From the NCBI GenBank assembly GCA_947177925.1, contig CAMWWJ010000212.1, positions 1 to 6,118 of the forward strand: a stretch of 6,118 nt of DNA. The letters are read 5' to 3'. The notes below the pieces were generated by a model. The model was not told the origin of the DNA. It made no database searches and saw only the letters and a list, made by a program, of their open reading frames with translations. Within the stretch, counting starts at the first letter, position 1; each line of letters starts with the position of its first letter. Shown in pieces: positions 1 to 6,071 of this stretch. This DNA is from an uncultured Lachnospiraceae bacterium. Lineage in GTDB: Bacteria; Bacillota; Clostridia; Lachnospirales; Lachnospiraceae. The position numbers were made by a program, and so were the translations under genes.

Positions 1-3
1 ATA

Positions 4-25
4 TTTGAATCTTATAAGATATAAA
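4..25. promoter_or_regulatory. Imperfect 22-bp palindrome upstream of the fab operon; candidate operator/promoter element
   Basis: The core ATCTTATAAGAT (9-20) is a perfect 12-base palindrome. It is flanked by matching TTT (4-6) and AAA (23-25), with two mismatched pairs between core and flank. It lies about 77 bases before fabD in otherwise unstructured AT-rich sequence. TATAAG (13-18) inside the core resembles a -10 hexamer, but its -35 partner would lie outside the window. The other -10-like hexamer, TATAAC (71-76), has no convincing -35. Clostridial and streptococcal fab operons are often controlled by dimeric regulators such as the MarR-family FabT, whose sites are AT-rich palindromes with TTTGA/TCAAA arms. 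This element shares the TTTGA left arm but not the full consensus, so an operator role is inference. Confidence 0.35.
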
Positions 26-101
26 GTCAAAAAAACACAAAATACATAGAGAAGTTTTAAAAAAGAATTATATAACAAAAAAGAGAAGCGGAGGTTTTAT
101 T

Positions 102-1022
102 ATGGGTAAAATTGCATTTATGTTTCCGGGACAGGGCGCCCAGTATGTAGGAATGGGGAAGGACTTTTACGATACTATTCCTCTTTGCAGGGAGGTTTTT
201 GAAAAGGCAGGCAAGGCAAGCGGGCTGGATGTGGAAAAGCTTTGTTTTGAGGAAAATGAACAGATCAACATTACCGAATATACACAGATTGCTATGCTGG
301 CGGCAGAAGTGGCCATGTTAAAAGCATTAGAAGAAAAAGGAATCAAGCCGGATGTAACAGGAGGCTTAAGCCTTGGAGAATATGGAGCTTTGGTAGCAAG
401 CGGGGTCATGAGCGAAGAGGATGTATTTAAAGTAGTAAGAAAGCGTGGAATCTACATGCAGGAAGCGGTTCCAACAGGCGGTGCCATGGTAGCGGTTCTC
501 GGTCTGGATACAAAAGTGATTGAAGAGACATGTGACAGCATTGACGGTATGGTAACCATTGCAAACTACAACTGCCCGGGACAGATTGTCATTACCGGAG
601 AAGAAAAAGCCGTAAAGGAAGCAATGGAGAAATTAACGGAGGCAGGGGCAAAAAGATGTGTGCCTTTAAAGGTAAGCGGTCCCTTCCATTCCCCTCTTTT
701 AACGGGAGCTGGTGAAAAGCTGGCAAAGGAGCTTGAAGAAGTAACCATTCAGGATATTGCCATTCCTTACATAGCAAATGTAACGGCCGATTATGTTACC
801 TCTAAGGAAGAGGTAAAGCCGCTGCTTCAAAAGCAGGTTTCTTCCTCCGTGAAATGGCAGCAGACCATTGAACTTATGATAAAAGATGGAGTTACTACTT
901 TTATTGAAATCGGGCCGGGAAAGACTTTAACCGGATTTATGCGGAAAATCAATCGGGATGTACAGGTTTTGAACGTGGAGAAGGTAGAAGATTTAGAGAA
1001 GGTCGTAGAAGCATTAAAATAG
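102..1022 (+). CDS. fabD: Malonyl-CoA:ACP transacylase (FabD)
   Basis: This cytoplasmic enzyme transfers the malonyl group from malonyl-CoA to ACP, making the extender for FAS II. The 306-residue length is normal for the family. Visible motifs are PGQGAQ at residues 9-14, the nucleophile elbow GLSLGEY with Ser90, Arg115 in the substrate-carboxylate position, GPFHSPL with catalytic His196, Gln245 in QVSSSVKW, and the C-terminal EIGPGKTLTGF block at 269-279. The residue just before the catalytic serine is Leu, where E. coli FabD has His; I believe this is common in Gram-positive and plant homologues. The start at 102 is set by a strong GGAGG (90-94) seven bases upstream and by the conserved N-terminal strand. 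It is the first gene of the operon within the window, with 22 bases to fabG. An upstream acpP or regulator gene may lie outside the window. Confidence 0.97.
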   Translation: MGKIAFMFPGQGAQYVGMGKDFYDTIPLCREVFEKAGKASGLDVEKLCFEENEQINITEYTQIAMLAAEVAMLKALEEKGIKPDVTGGLSLGEYGALVASGVMSEEDVFKVVRKRGIYMQEAVPTGGAMVAVLGLDTKVIEETCDSIDGMVTIANYNCPGQIVITGEEKAVKEAMEKLTEAGAKRCVPLKVSGPFHSPLLTGAGEKLAKELEEVTIQDIAIPYIANVTADYVTSKEEVKPLLQKQVSSSVKWQQTIELMIKDGVTTFIEIGPGKTLTGFMRKINRDVQVLNVEKVEDLEKVVEALK

Positions 1023-1044
1023 TACTTGGAAAAGGAGAAGGAAA

Positions 1045-1785
1045 ATGTTAAGTGGTAAAGTAGCGCTGGTTACCGGCGCCGGAAGAGGAATAGGAAGAGA
1101 AATTGCATTAACACTTGCTTCTTATGGGGCGGATGTGATTGTAAATTACAATGGTTCAAAGGAAAAAGCAGATGAGGTAGTAAATGAAATCGAAAAAATG
1201 GGCAGAAAAGCGGTTGCAGTGCAGTGTTCAGTTGCAGATTTTAATGCCTGTGGGGAAATGATTACCTCCATGCTGGCAGAGTTTGGACATATTGATATTT
1301 TGGTAAATAATGCCGGGATTACAAAAGACAATCTTGTTATGAAAATGACAGAAGAGGACTTTGATGCGGTAATAGATACCAATTTGAAAGGAACCTTTAA
1401 CACCATAAAGCATATGTACCGTCCGTTTTTAAAGCAGAAGGCAGGAAGGATCATCAATCTTTCTTCCGTAACCGGAGTGCTTGGAAATGCGGGGCAGGCC
1501 AATTATGCGGCTTCCAAGGCAGGGGTAATCGGTCTTACAAAAAGCATGGCAAGGGAGTTAGCAAGCAGGAACATTACGGTAAATGCCGTGGCACCCGGCT
1601 TTATTGCAACGGATATGACGGCAGCCATGACAGATGCCGCAAAGGAAGCAACTCTGGCACAGATTCCCTTAAAGAGAGTAGGGGAGCCAAAGGACATCAG
1701 CGAAATGGTAGCGTTTTTAGCAAGCGATAAGGCTTCTTACATAACAGGACAGGTTATTTCCGTAGACGGCGGAATGGCAATTTAA
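1045..1785 (+). CDS. fabG: 3-oxoacyl-ACP reductase (FabG)
   Basis: This NADPH-dependent short-chain dehydrogenase reduces 3-ketoacyl-ACP to 3-hydroxyacyl-ACP, the first reductive step of each elongation cycle. The 246 residues form one classical SDR domain. The dinucleotide-binding TGAGRGIG is at residues 10-17, NNAG at 88-91, the catalytic tetrad is Asn113, Ser141, Tyr154 and Lys158 (YAASK), PG is at 184-185, and the C-terminal TGQVISVDGGMAI is typical of FabG. SDRs are a broad family, but the position between fabD and fabF and the FabG-specific GQANYAASKAG stretch make the assignment secure. GGAG at 1034-1037, seven bases before the ATG, supports the start. The fabF start follows after 30 bases. 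Confidence 0.97.
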   Translation: MLSGKVALVTGAGRGIGREIALTLASYGADVIVNYNGSKEKADEVVNEIEKMGRKAVAVQCSVADFNACGEMITSMLAEFGHIDILVNNAGITKDNLVMKMTEEDFDAVIDTNLKGTFNTIKHMYRPFLKQKAGRIINLSSVTGVLGNAGQANYAASKAGVIGLTKSMARELASRNITVNAVAPGFIATDMTAAMTDAAKEATLAQIPLKRVGEPKDISEMVAFLASDKASYITGQVISVDGGMAI

Positions 1786-1815
1786 ATCTATTGGAAACAG
1801 ATAGGAGACAAAATT

Positions 1816-3051
1816 ATGAGCAGAAGAGTAGTAGTAACAGGTATGGGAGCCATTACTCCCATCGGGTTAAGCGTAGATGAATTCTGGGCGGGTGTGAAGG
1901 AGCAGAAAACAGGCTTTGATTTCATTACGAAATTTGACACCACTGATTACAAATGCAGGATTGCAGCAGAAGTAAAAGGCTTTGAAGGAAAAAATTATAT
2001 GGACTTTAAGGCTGCAAAAAGAATGGAATTGTTCAGCCAGTATGCTGTGGCTGCAACAAAGGAAGCATTGGAGCAGGCAGGCATTGATATGGAGAAGGAA
2101 GACCCTTACCGGGTTGGTGTTTCCATAGGCTCTGGTATCGGTTCCCTGCAGGCAATGGAAACAGCCCATAGTAAGCTGTTGGAAAAGGGACCTAACAGAG
2201 TGAATCCATTGCTCGTGCCCCTGATGATCTGCAATATGGCAGCAGGAAATGTGTCTATTCAGTTTGGACTTAAGGGAAAAAGCATTAACGTGGTAACTGC
2301 CTGTGCAACAGGAACCAATTCTATTGGTGAAGCTTTTAGAACGATTCAATACGGTGATGCGGATATTATGGCAGCAGGAGGTACGGAAAGCAGCATTTCT
2401 CCTATTGGAGTTTCGGGATTTTCAGCTCTTACCGCCCTGTCTTCCTCGGATGATCCAAAGAGATGTTCCATTCCTTTCGATAAGGACAGAAGCGGCTTCG
2501 TTATGGGCGAAGGCGCTGCAGTAGTTATACTGGAAGAGCTGGAGCATGCAAAGGCAAGAGGGGCGAAAATATACGGCGAAGTAGTTGGATATGGCTGCAG
2601 CTCGGACGCATATCATATTACTTCCCCGGCAGAAGACGGAAGCGGTGCGGCAACGGCTATGTTAAATGCAGTAAAGGATGCAGGCATTGCGCCTGAGGAT
2701 GTTATTTATATCAATGCCCACGGTACCAGCACCCACCACAATGATTTATTTGAAACAAGAGCAATCAAGCTTGCTTTTGGAGACCATGCAAAGGATATGA
2801 AAATAAACTCCACCAAATCCATGGTGGGTCATTTGCTGGGGGCGGCAGGCGCCATTGAATTCATTACCTGCATAAAGGAGCTGGAAGAGGGTTACCTTCA
2901 TGCAACGGTAGGGCTTAAAGAGCCGGGAGAAGAATGTGATCTGGATTATTGTAAAGAACCGGTAACAGGAGAATTTAAGTATGCGTTGTCTAACTCATTA
3001 GGCTTTGGCGGTCACAATGCGTCTATTCTTGTAAAGAAATACGAAGATTAA
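1816..3051 (+). CDS. fabF: 3-oxoacyl-ACP synthase II (FabF)
   Basis: This condensing enzyme extends acyl-ACP by two carbons using malonyl-ACP. The 411-residue length matches the family. The thiolase-fold catalytic triad is complete: Cys163 in TACATGTNS, His302 in AHGTST, and His339 in KSMVGHLLGAAGA, preceded by Lys334. The C-terminal glycine-rich loop NSLGFGGHNAS (393-403) contains the gate residue Phe397. GSGIG carries Ile108, as in E. coli FabF; the corresponding position in FabB is Gly, which favours a KAS II identity. The stretch after AHGTST reads HHND, where many FabFs have a Pro-containing sequence; this is outside the triad. AGGAG at 1803-1807 precedes the ATG by eight bases. It is the only elongating KAS seen in the window, so it may serve all chain lengths. 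Confidence 0.97.
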   Translation: MSRRVVVTGMGAITPIGLSVDEFWAGVKEQKTGFDFITKFDTTDYKCRIAAEVKGFEGKNYMDFKAAKRMELFSQYAVAATKEALEQAGIDMEKEDPYRVGVSIGSGIGSLQAMETAHSKLLEKGPNRVNPLLVPLMICNMAAGNVSIQFGLKGKSINVVTACATGTNSIGEAFRTIQYGDADIMAAGGTESSISPIGVSGFSALTALSSSDDPKRCSIPFDKDRSGFVMGEGAAVVILEELEHAKARGAKIYGEVVGYGCSSDAYHITSPAEDGSGAATAMLNAVKDAGIAPEDVIYINAHGTSTHHNDLFETRAIKLAFGDHAKDMKINSTKSMVGHLLGAAGAIEFITCIKELEEGYLHATVGLKEPGEECDLDYCKEPVTGEFKYALSNSLGFGGHNASILVKKYED

Positions 3052-3064
3052 AAAGGAGAAAAAT

Positions 3065-3502
3065 ATGTCAGTCTTATCTGCAAAGGAAATTATGGAAATT
3101 ATTCCACACAGGCAGCCCTTTATGCTGATAGATACTATAGAAGAACTGGAATCCGGAGTAAGAGCGGTAGGGAAAAAGTGCGTCAGCTATAATGAGCCGT
3201 TTTTTGCAGGGCACTTTCCCACGGAGCCTGTCATGCCGGGAGTACTGATTGTGGAAGCATTGGCTCAGGTAGGGGCGGTAGCTATTTTAAGCCAGCCGGA
3301 ATTTAAAGGAAAAACCGCTTATTTTGCGGCTATTAAAGAAGCAAAGTTTAAAGGAAAGGTAGTTCCCGGGGACGTACTTATGTTGGAAACAGAAATCATC
3401 AAGGTAAAAGGTCCGATTGGCATTGGCAGTGCGAAGGCATATGTGGACGGAAAGCTGGTTACCAGCGCTGAATTGACCTTTGCTATTGGCAGTGATAAAT
3501 AA
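3065..3502 (+). CDS. fabZ: 3-hydroxyacyl-ACP dehydratase (FabZ)
   Basis: This hotdog-fold enzyme dehydrates 3-hydroxyacyl-ACP to trans-2-enoyl-ACP. The 145-residue length is typical. The N-terminal IPHRQPFMLID (13-23) and the active-site block FFAGHFPTEPVMPGVLIVEA are both clear, with catalytic His50 and Glu64, equivalent to His54 and Glu68 in E. coli FabZ. FabA-type features are not apparent, though isomerising FabN-type dehydratases of other Firmicutes closely resemble FabZ, so isomerase activity cannot be excluded from sequence alone. GGAG at 3055-3058, six bases before the ATG, fixes the start. The gene begins 13 bases after the fabF stop, where clostridial clusters often place accB; no biotin carrier gene is present here. 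Confidence 0.96.
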   Translation: MSVLSAKEIMEIIPHRQPFMLIDTIEELESGVRAVGKKCVSYNEPFFAGHFPTEPVMPGVLIVEALAQVGAVAILSQPEFKGKTAYFAAIKEAKFKGKVVPGDVLMLETEIIKVKGPIGIGSAKAYVDGKLVTSAELTFAIGSDK

Positions 3503-3519
3503 AGGCAGGAAATAAGCTT

Positions 3520-4602
3520 ATGGAAATAAAACCATTAAAAATCGGTAATCTCACTGCAAAGATTCCGGTCATTCAGGGAGGCATGGGGGTAGGTGTGAGC
3601 TTATCCGGCCTTGCAGGCGCAGTTGCTTTAGAGGGTGGTGTGGGAGTCATCTCTACGGCTCAGATTGGTTACCGGTATGAGGGATTTAACGAAAATCCAA
3701 TCGAAACCAATTTGCGGGCAATTAAAGAAGAAATCAGAAAAGCAAGGAATATTGCAAAGGAAGGTATCATAGGCGTTAATATTATGGTGGCTACCAGAAA
3801 GTATGAGGAATATGTAAAGGCGGCGGTGGCAGCAGGGGTAGACCTGATTATTTCGGGCGCCGGGCTTCCCATGACCCTTCCGGCTCTTGTAAAAGGCAGC
3901 AGGACGAAACTGGCGCCTATCGTCTCTTCCGTGAAATCCGTGGATGTTATATGTAAATACTGGCTGAAAAAATTTGACCGCCTGCCGGATGCAGTAGTAA
4001 TTGAAGGACCGAAGGCGGGAGGACATCTGGGTTTTACCAGAGAGCAGTTAGAAAACCCGAAAAGCTTTGATTTTGAGGCGGAAATTAAGAAGATAATAGC
4101 CCATGTAAAAGAGTTTGCAGCCGGAAAAAAGGCGGAAATCCCGGTAGTTGTGGCAGGAGGCATTTATGACAGGCAGGATATGGAACATGCCTTAGAGCTT
4201 GGTGCGGATGGCGTGCAGGTAGCTACCCGTTTCGTGACCACCCATGAATGCGATGCTTCCCGGGCTTACAAGCAGACTTATATCGATGCTAAAAAAGAGG
4301 ACATTGTAATCGTAAAAAGTCCGGTTGGAATGCCGGGAAGAGCTATTTTAAACGATTTTATAAGGCGTGCAGGGCAAGGGCCTATACCTCATGGAAAATG
4401 CCGTCTTTGTGTCAGTACCTGCAATCCGGCAGAAACACCTTACTGCATTACGGAAGCATTGGTAAATGCAGTGGAAGGAAATGTGGAAAAAGGACTTTTG
4501 TTTTGCGGGGAAAATGCTTATAGGGCCACGAAAATAGAGCATGTGGCAGATATTATGCAGGAATTTTCAAATATAACTGATAAAAATGGAGAACAATCAT
4601 GA
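3520..4602 (+). CDS. FabK-like NAD(P)H/FMN oxidoreductase of the nitronate monooxygenase family; probable enoyl-ACP reductase II
   Basis: This is a TIM-barrel flavoprotein of the FabK/2-nitropropane dioxygenase superfamily. Its place between fabZ and fabH suggests it performs the NAD(P)H-dependent enoyl-ACP reduction, since no other enoyl reductase is in the window. Seen directly: the N-terminal PVIQGGMGVG (16-25), SGAG (112-115), EGPKAGGHLG with His169 matching the FabK/NMO active-site histidine, and the FMN-phosphate region VVVAGGI (209-215) plus GADGVQVATRF (228-238). At 360 residues it is about 40 longer than classical FabK (roughly 310-320). The C-terminal part carries Cys294, Cys297, Cys301 and Cys309 (C-x2-C-x3-C-x7-C) and then Cys329, which classical FabK lacks. 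I recall similar Cys-bearing proteins in Firmicutes annotated as nitronate monooxygenase. The alternative is a true nitronate monooxygenase or another flavin reductase. AGGAAA (3507-3512) lies seven bases before the ATG. Confidence 0.78.
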   Translation: MEIKPLKIGNLTAKIPVIQGGMGVGVSLSGLAGAVALEGGVGVISTAQIGYRYEGFNENPIETNLRAIKEEIRKARNIAKEGIIGVNIMVATRKYEEYVKAAVAAGVDLIISGAGLPMTLPALVKGSRTKLAPIVSSVKSVDVICKYWLKKFDRLPDAVVIEGPKAGGHLGFTREQLENPKSFDFEAEIKKIIAHVKEFAAGKKAEIPVVVAGGIYDRQDMEHALELGADGVQVATRFVTTHECDASRAYKQTYIDAKKEDIVIVKSPVGMPGRAILNDFIRRAGQGPIPHGKCRLCVSTCNPAETPYCITEALVNAVEGNVEKGLLFCGENAYRATKIEHVADIMQEFSNITDKNGEQS

Positions 4603-5561
4603 CAACAAAGATAATTGGAACGGGCCGGTGTCTGCCGGAGAATATTGTAACAAATGATGATTTATCAAAGATTATGGATACTTCCGATGAATGGATTGCC
4701 TCCAGGACGGGAATCCGGAAGAGGCATATTGCAAAAGAAGAGACTACCGCAACCATGTCGGCAGAGGCTGCTAAGAAGGCGCTGCAACAGGCAGGGTTGT
4801 CCCCGGAGGAAATTGACTTAATCATTGTGGGGACCATTACCAGTGATTATGTGACACCTTCTACTGCCTGTGAGGTGCAGCGTATGATTGGAGCAAAGAA
4901 TGCAGTGGCGTTTGATGTAAATGCAGCCTGTTCAGGTTTTATGTTTGCTTTAAATACAGCCCATGTATATTTACAGTCCGGCATTTATAAGAATGCACTT
5001 ATTATTGGTGCAGAAACCTTAAGCAAAATCATGGACTGGAGTGACAGGAGCACCAGCGTTCTTTTTGGAGACGGAGCCGGTGCAGCAGTTGTCACCAAAG
5101 GAGAAACCGGCTTGTTAAGCTTTACCCAGGGCTCTGACGGAGCAAAGGGAATGGTGCTGGCATGTAAGAACAGAAGCAACAACAATCCGTTGATTAATAC
5201 TTCCAAGGAATTGGAATATACATATATGGACGGGCAGGAGGTTTATAAGTTTGCAGTCAGCAAGGTGCCCGAAAGTATTAAAAAAGTATTAGCAGAAGCT
5301 AATTTGGAGCCGGATGATATTGCTTATTTTATTCTTCATCAGGCAAATATCCGAATTATTCAGTCTGTGGCAAAAAGGCTGAAGGTAAGTGAAGAGAAAT
5401 TTCCTATCAGTCTAGACCATTGCGGAAATATTTCTGCAGGCAGCGTTCCTATTTTATTGGATGAGGTAAATGAAAAGGGAATGTTGAAAAAAGGAGATAA
5501 GATTGTAATGGCAGGCTTTGGAGCAGGGCTTACCTGGAGTGCCTGTGTGATGGAGTGGTAA
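4599..5561 (+). CDS. fabH: 3-oxoacyl-ACP synthase III (FabH)
   Basis: This enzyme starts fatty-acid synthesis by condensing an acyl-CoA primer with malonyl-ACP. The 320-residue length is normal. The N-terminal TKIIGTGRCLPE, SDEWIASRTGIRKRHIA (29-45), catalytic Cys111 in NAACSGF, His247 in LHQAN and Asn277 in CGNISAGS are all present, as is GDGAGAAV at 158-165. Thr86 occupies the position of Phe87 in E. coli FabH, which lines the primer pocket, so a wider primer range is possible but unproven. The Asn loop differs slightly from the usual GNTSAAS. The ATG overlaps the stop of the preceding gene (ATGA, 4599-4602), and its GGAGA (4588-4592) lies inside that gene, indicating translational coupling. 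It is the last gene of the operon, followed by a terminator. Confidence 0.96.
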   Translation: MTTKIIGTGRCLPENIVTNDDLSKIMDTSDEWIASRTGIRKRHIAKEETTATMSAEAAKKALQQAGLSPEEIDLIIVGTITSDYVTPSTACEVQRMIGAKNAVAFDVNAACSGFMFALNTAHVYLQSGIYKNALIIGAETLSKIMDWSDRSTSVLFGDGAGAAVVTKGETGLLSFTQGSDGAKGMVLACKNRSNNNPLINTSKELEYTYMDGQEVYKFAVSKVPESIKKVLAEANLEPDDIAYFILHQANIRIIQSVAKRLKVSEEKFPISLDHCGNISAGSVPILLDEVNEKGMLKKGDKIVMAGFGAGLTWSACVMEW

Positions 5562-5575
5562 TTGAGAAATTTTTT

Positions 5576-5612
5576 AGAAGGTGGAAAGTGATTTGCTTCC
5601 ATCTTCTTTTTT
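5576..5612 (+). terminator. Rho-independent terminator of the fab operon
   Basis: Starting 14 bases after the fabH stop, AGAAGGTGGAA (5576-5586) pairs with TTCCATCTTCT (5597-5607) in an 11-bp stem containing one G-U pair. The loop is about ten bases, and the stem runs directly into a T tract (5607-5612). On the opposite strand the hairpin is not followed by a U tract, so it should act only on + strand transcripts and not on the converging toxin-antitoxin locus. Confidence 0.88.
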
Positions 5613-5621
5613 GATAAGGAT

Positions 5622-5807
5622 TCAGGAAAATAACTTTGCATATTCTGTCTGCGCATCCGCTATGTGATATACATATACTTTGTTTTTTATCTGTTTGTGG
5701 ATGATAACATGCTTTTTACAAATAACCATCCGATACCCTTTCTGGTTCAACCATTCATCTGGTGTCAAAGAACCAGAATCGGGAAAGGTTTCAACTCCGC
5801 ATATCAT
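5622..5807 (-). pseudogene. Probable RelE/ParE-family toxin remnant, C-terminal half only
   Basis: The 61-codon ORF lies just downstream of a Phd/YefM-type antitoxin on the same strand and overlaps its end by 17 bases, the usual place for the toxin gene. The residues resemble the C-terminal half of RelE/ParE toxins: a VETFPDSG segment, then GYRMVICKKHVIIHKQ and KVYVYHIADAQTEY, matching the family's final beta strands. Full toxins are about 85-105 residues, so roughly 35-45 N-terminal residues, including the helical hairpin, are missing. The frame cannot be extended, because a TGA (5808-5810) immediately precedes the ATG. A good Shine-Dalgarno, AGGGAG (5815-5820), sits seven bases before that ATG, so the short product may still be made, which suggests an internal deletion that kept the start region. 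Toxic activity is doubtful. An intact short member of an unfamiliar family is the alternative. Confidence 0.6.
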
Positions 5808-6063
5808 TCAATCTCTCCCTTAATTGCTTTCTCGCCTGTGATACACTAAAGGTTTCTAACCCGGTCACACGTTCCTGCTCTGCTTGTAATACCTTTTCTC
5901 GGAGCGTTAACATCTGTTCTCTTTTCTCAAAGGCATCAATGCTCATAAGCACTAAATCGCCTTCTCCATTTTTGGTAATGTAAATCGGTTCTTTTGTTTC
6001 TTTTGCCATATTTGAAATTGATGTGTAATCATTACGTAAAGTTGCTGATGCTTTAATAATCAT
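5791..6063 (-). CDS. Phd/YefM-family type II antitoxin
   Basis: This 90-residue protein has the layout of Phd/YefM antitoxins: an N-terminal DNA-binding and dimerisation domain (about 1-50) beginning MIIKASATLRNDY, with the hallmark EPIYITKNGEGDLVLMS followed by DAFEK (25-47), then a charged, probably helical C-terminal tail (about 50-90) that would wrap a cognate toxin. Family members repress their own operon and neutralise a RelE, YoeB or ParE-type toxin. Here the reading frame looks intact while the downstream toxin ORF appears truncated, so this may be an orphan antitoxin. The ATG at 6063 is supported by the conserved N terminus; the upstream GGGGA lies about ten bases away, a rather long spacing. 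It is convergent with fabH and probably functionally unrelated to fatty-acid synthesis. Confidence 0.88.
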   Translation of the reverse strand: MIIKASATLRNDYTSISNMAKETKEPIYITKNGEGDLVLMSIDAFEKREQMLTLREKVLQAEQERVTGLETFSVSQARKQLRERLNDMRS

Positions 6064-6071
6064 ATTTTGAG

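Noticed and set aside
1..101. Possible tail of an upstream acpP or regulator gene
   Set aside because: The sequence is AT-rich with stops in all frames and no coding character, so it is treated as intergenic.
1146..1502. 118-codon antisense ORF opposite fabG
   Set aside because: It lies completely within fabG and its low-complexity Ser/Phe/Ile-rich product has no convincing homology.
1786..1815. Small hairpin (CTAT/ATAG) in the fabG-fabF gap over the fabF ribosome binding site
   Set aside because: A four-base AT-rich stem is too weak to claim as a regulatory structure or terminator.
1867..2349. 160-codon antisense ORF opposite fabF
   Set aside because: It is fully covered by the well-supported fabF frame, and its Cys/His/Ser-rich product resembles no family I recognise.
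3669..4163. 164-codon antisense ORF opposite the FabK-like gene, and a second one at 3628-4026
   Set aside because: Both lie wholly inside a gene with clear catalytic motifs on the other strand; their products show no recognisable domain, so they are codon-bias shadows.
5360..5656. 98-codon - strand ORF spanning the fabH end and the terminator
   Set aside because: It overlaps fabH and the terminator hairpin, and overlaps the tail of the toxin remnant in another frame; no family resemblance is visible.
5664..5983. + strand ORFs (61 and 73 codons) opposite the toxin-antitoxin locus
   Set aside because: They are antisense to the better supported antitoxin and toxin remnant and show no recognisable product.
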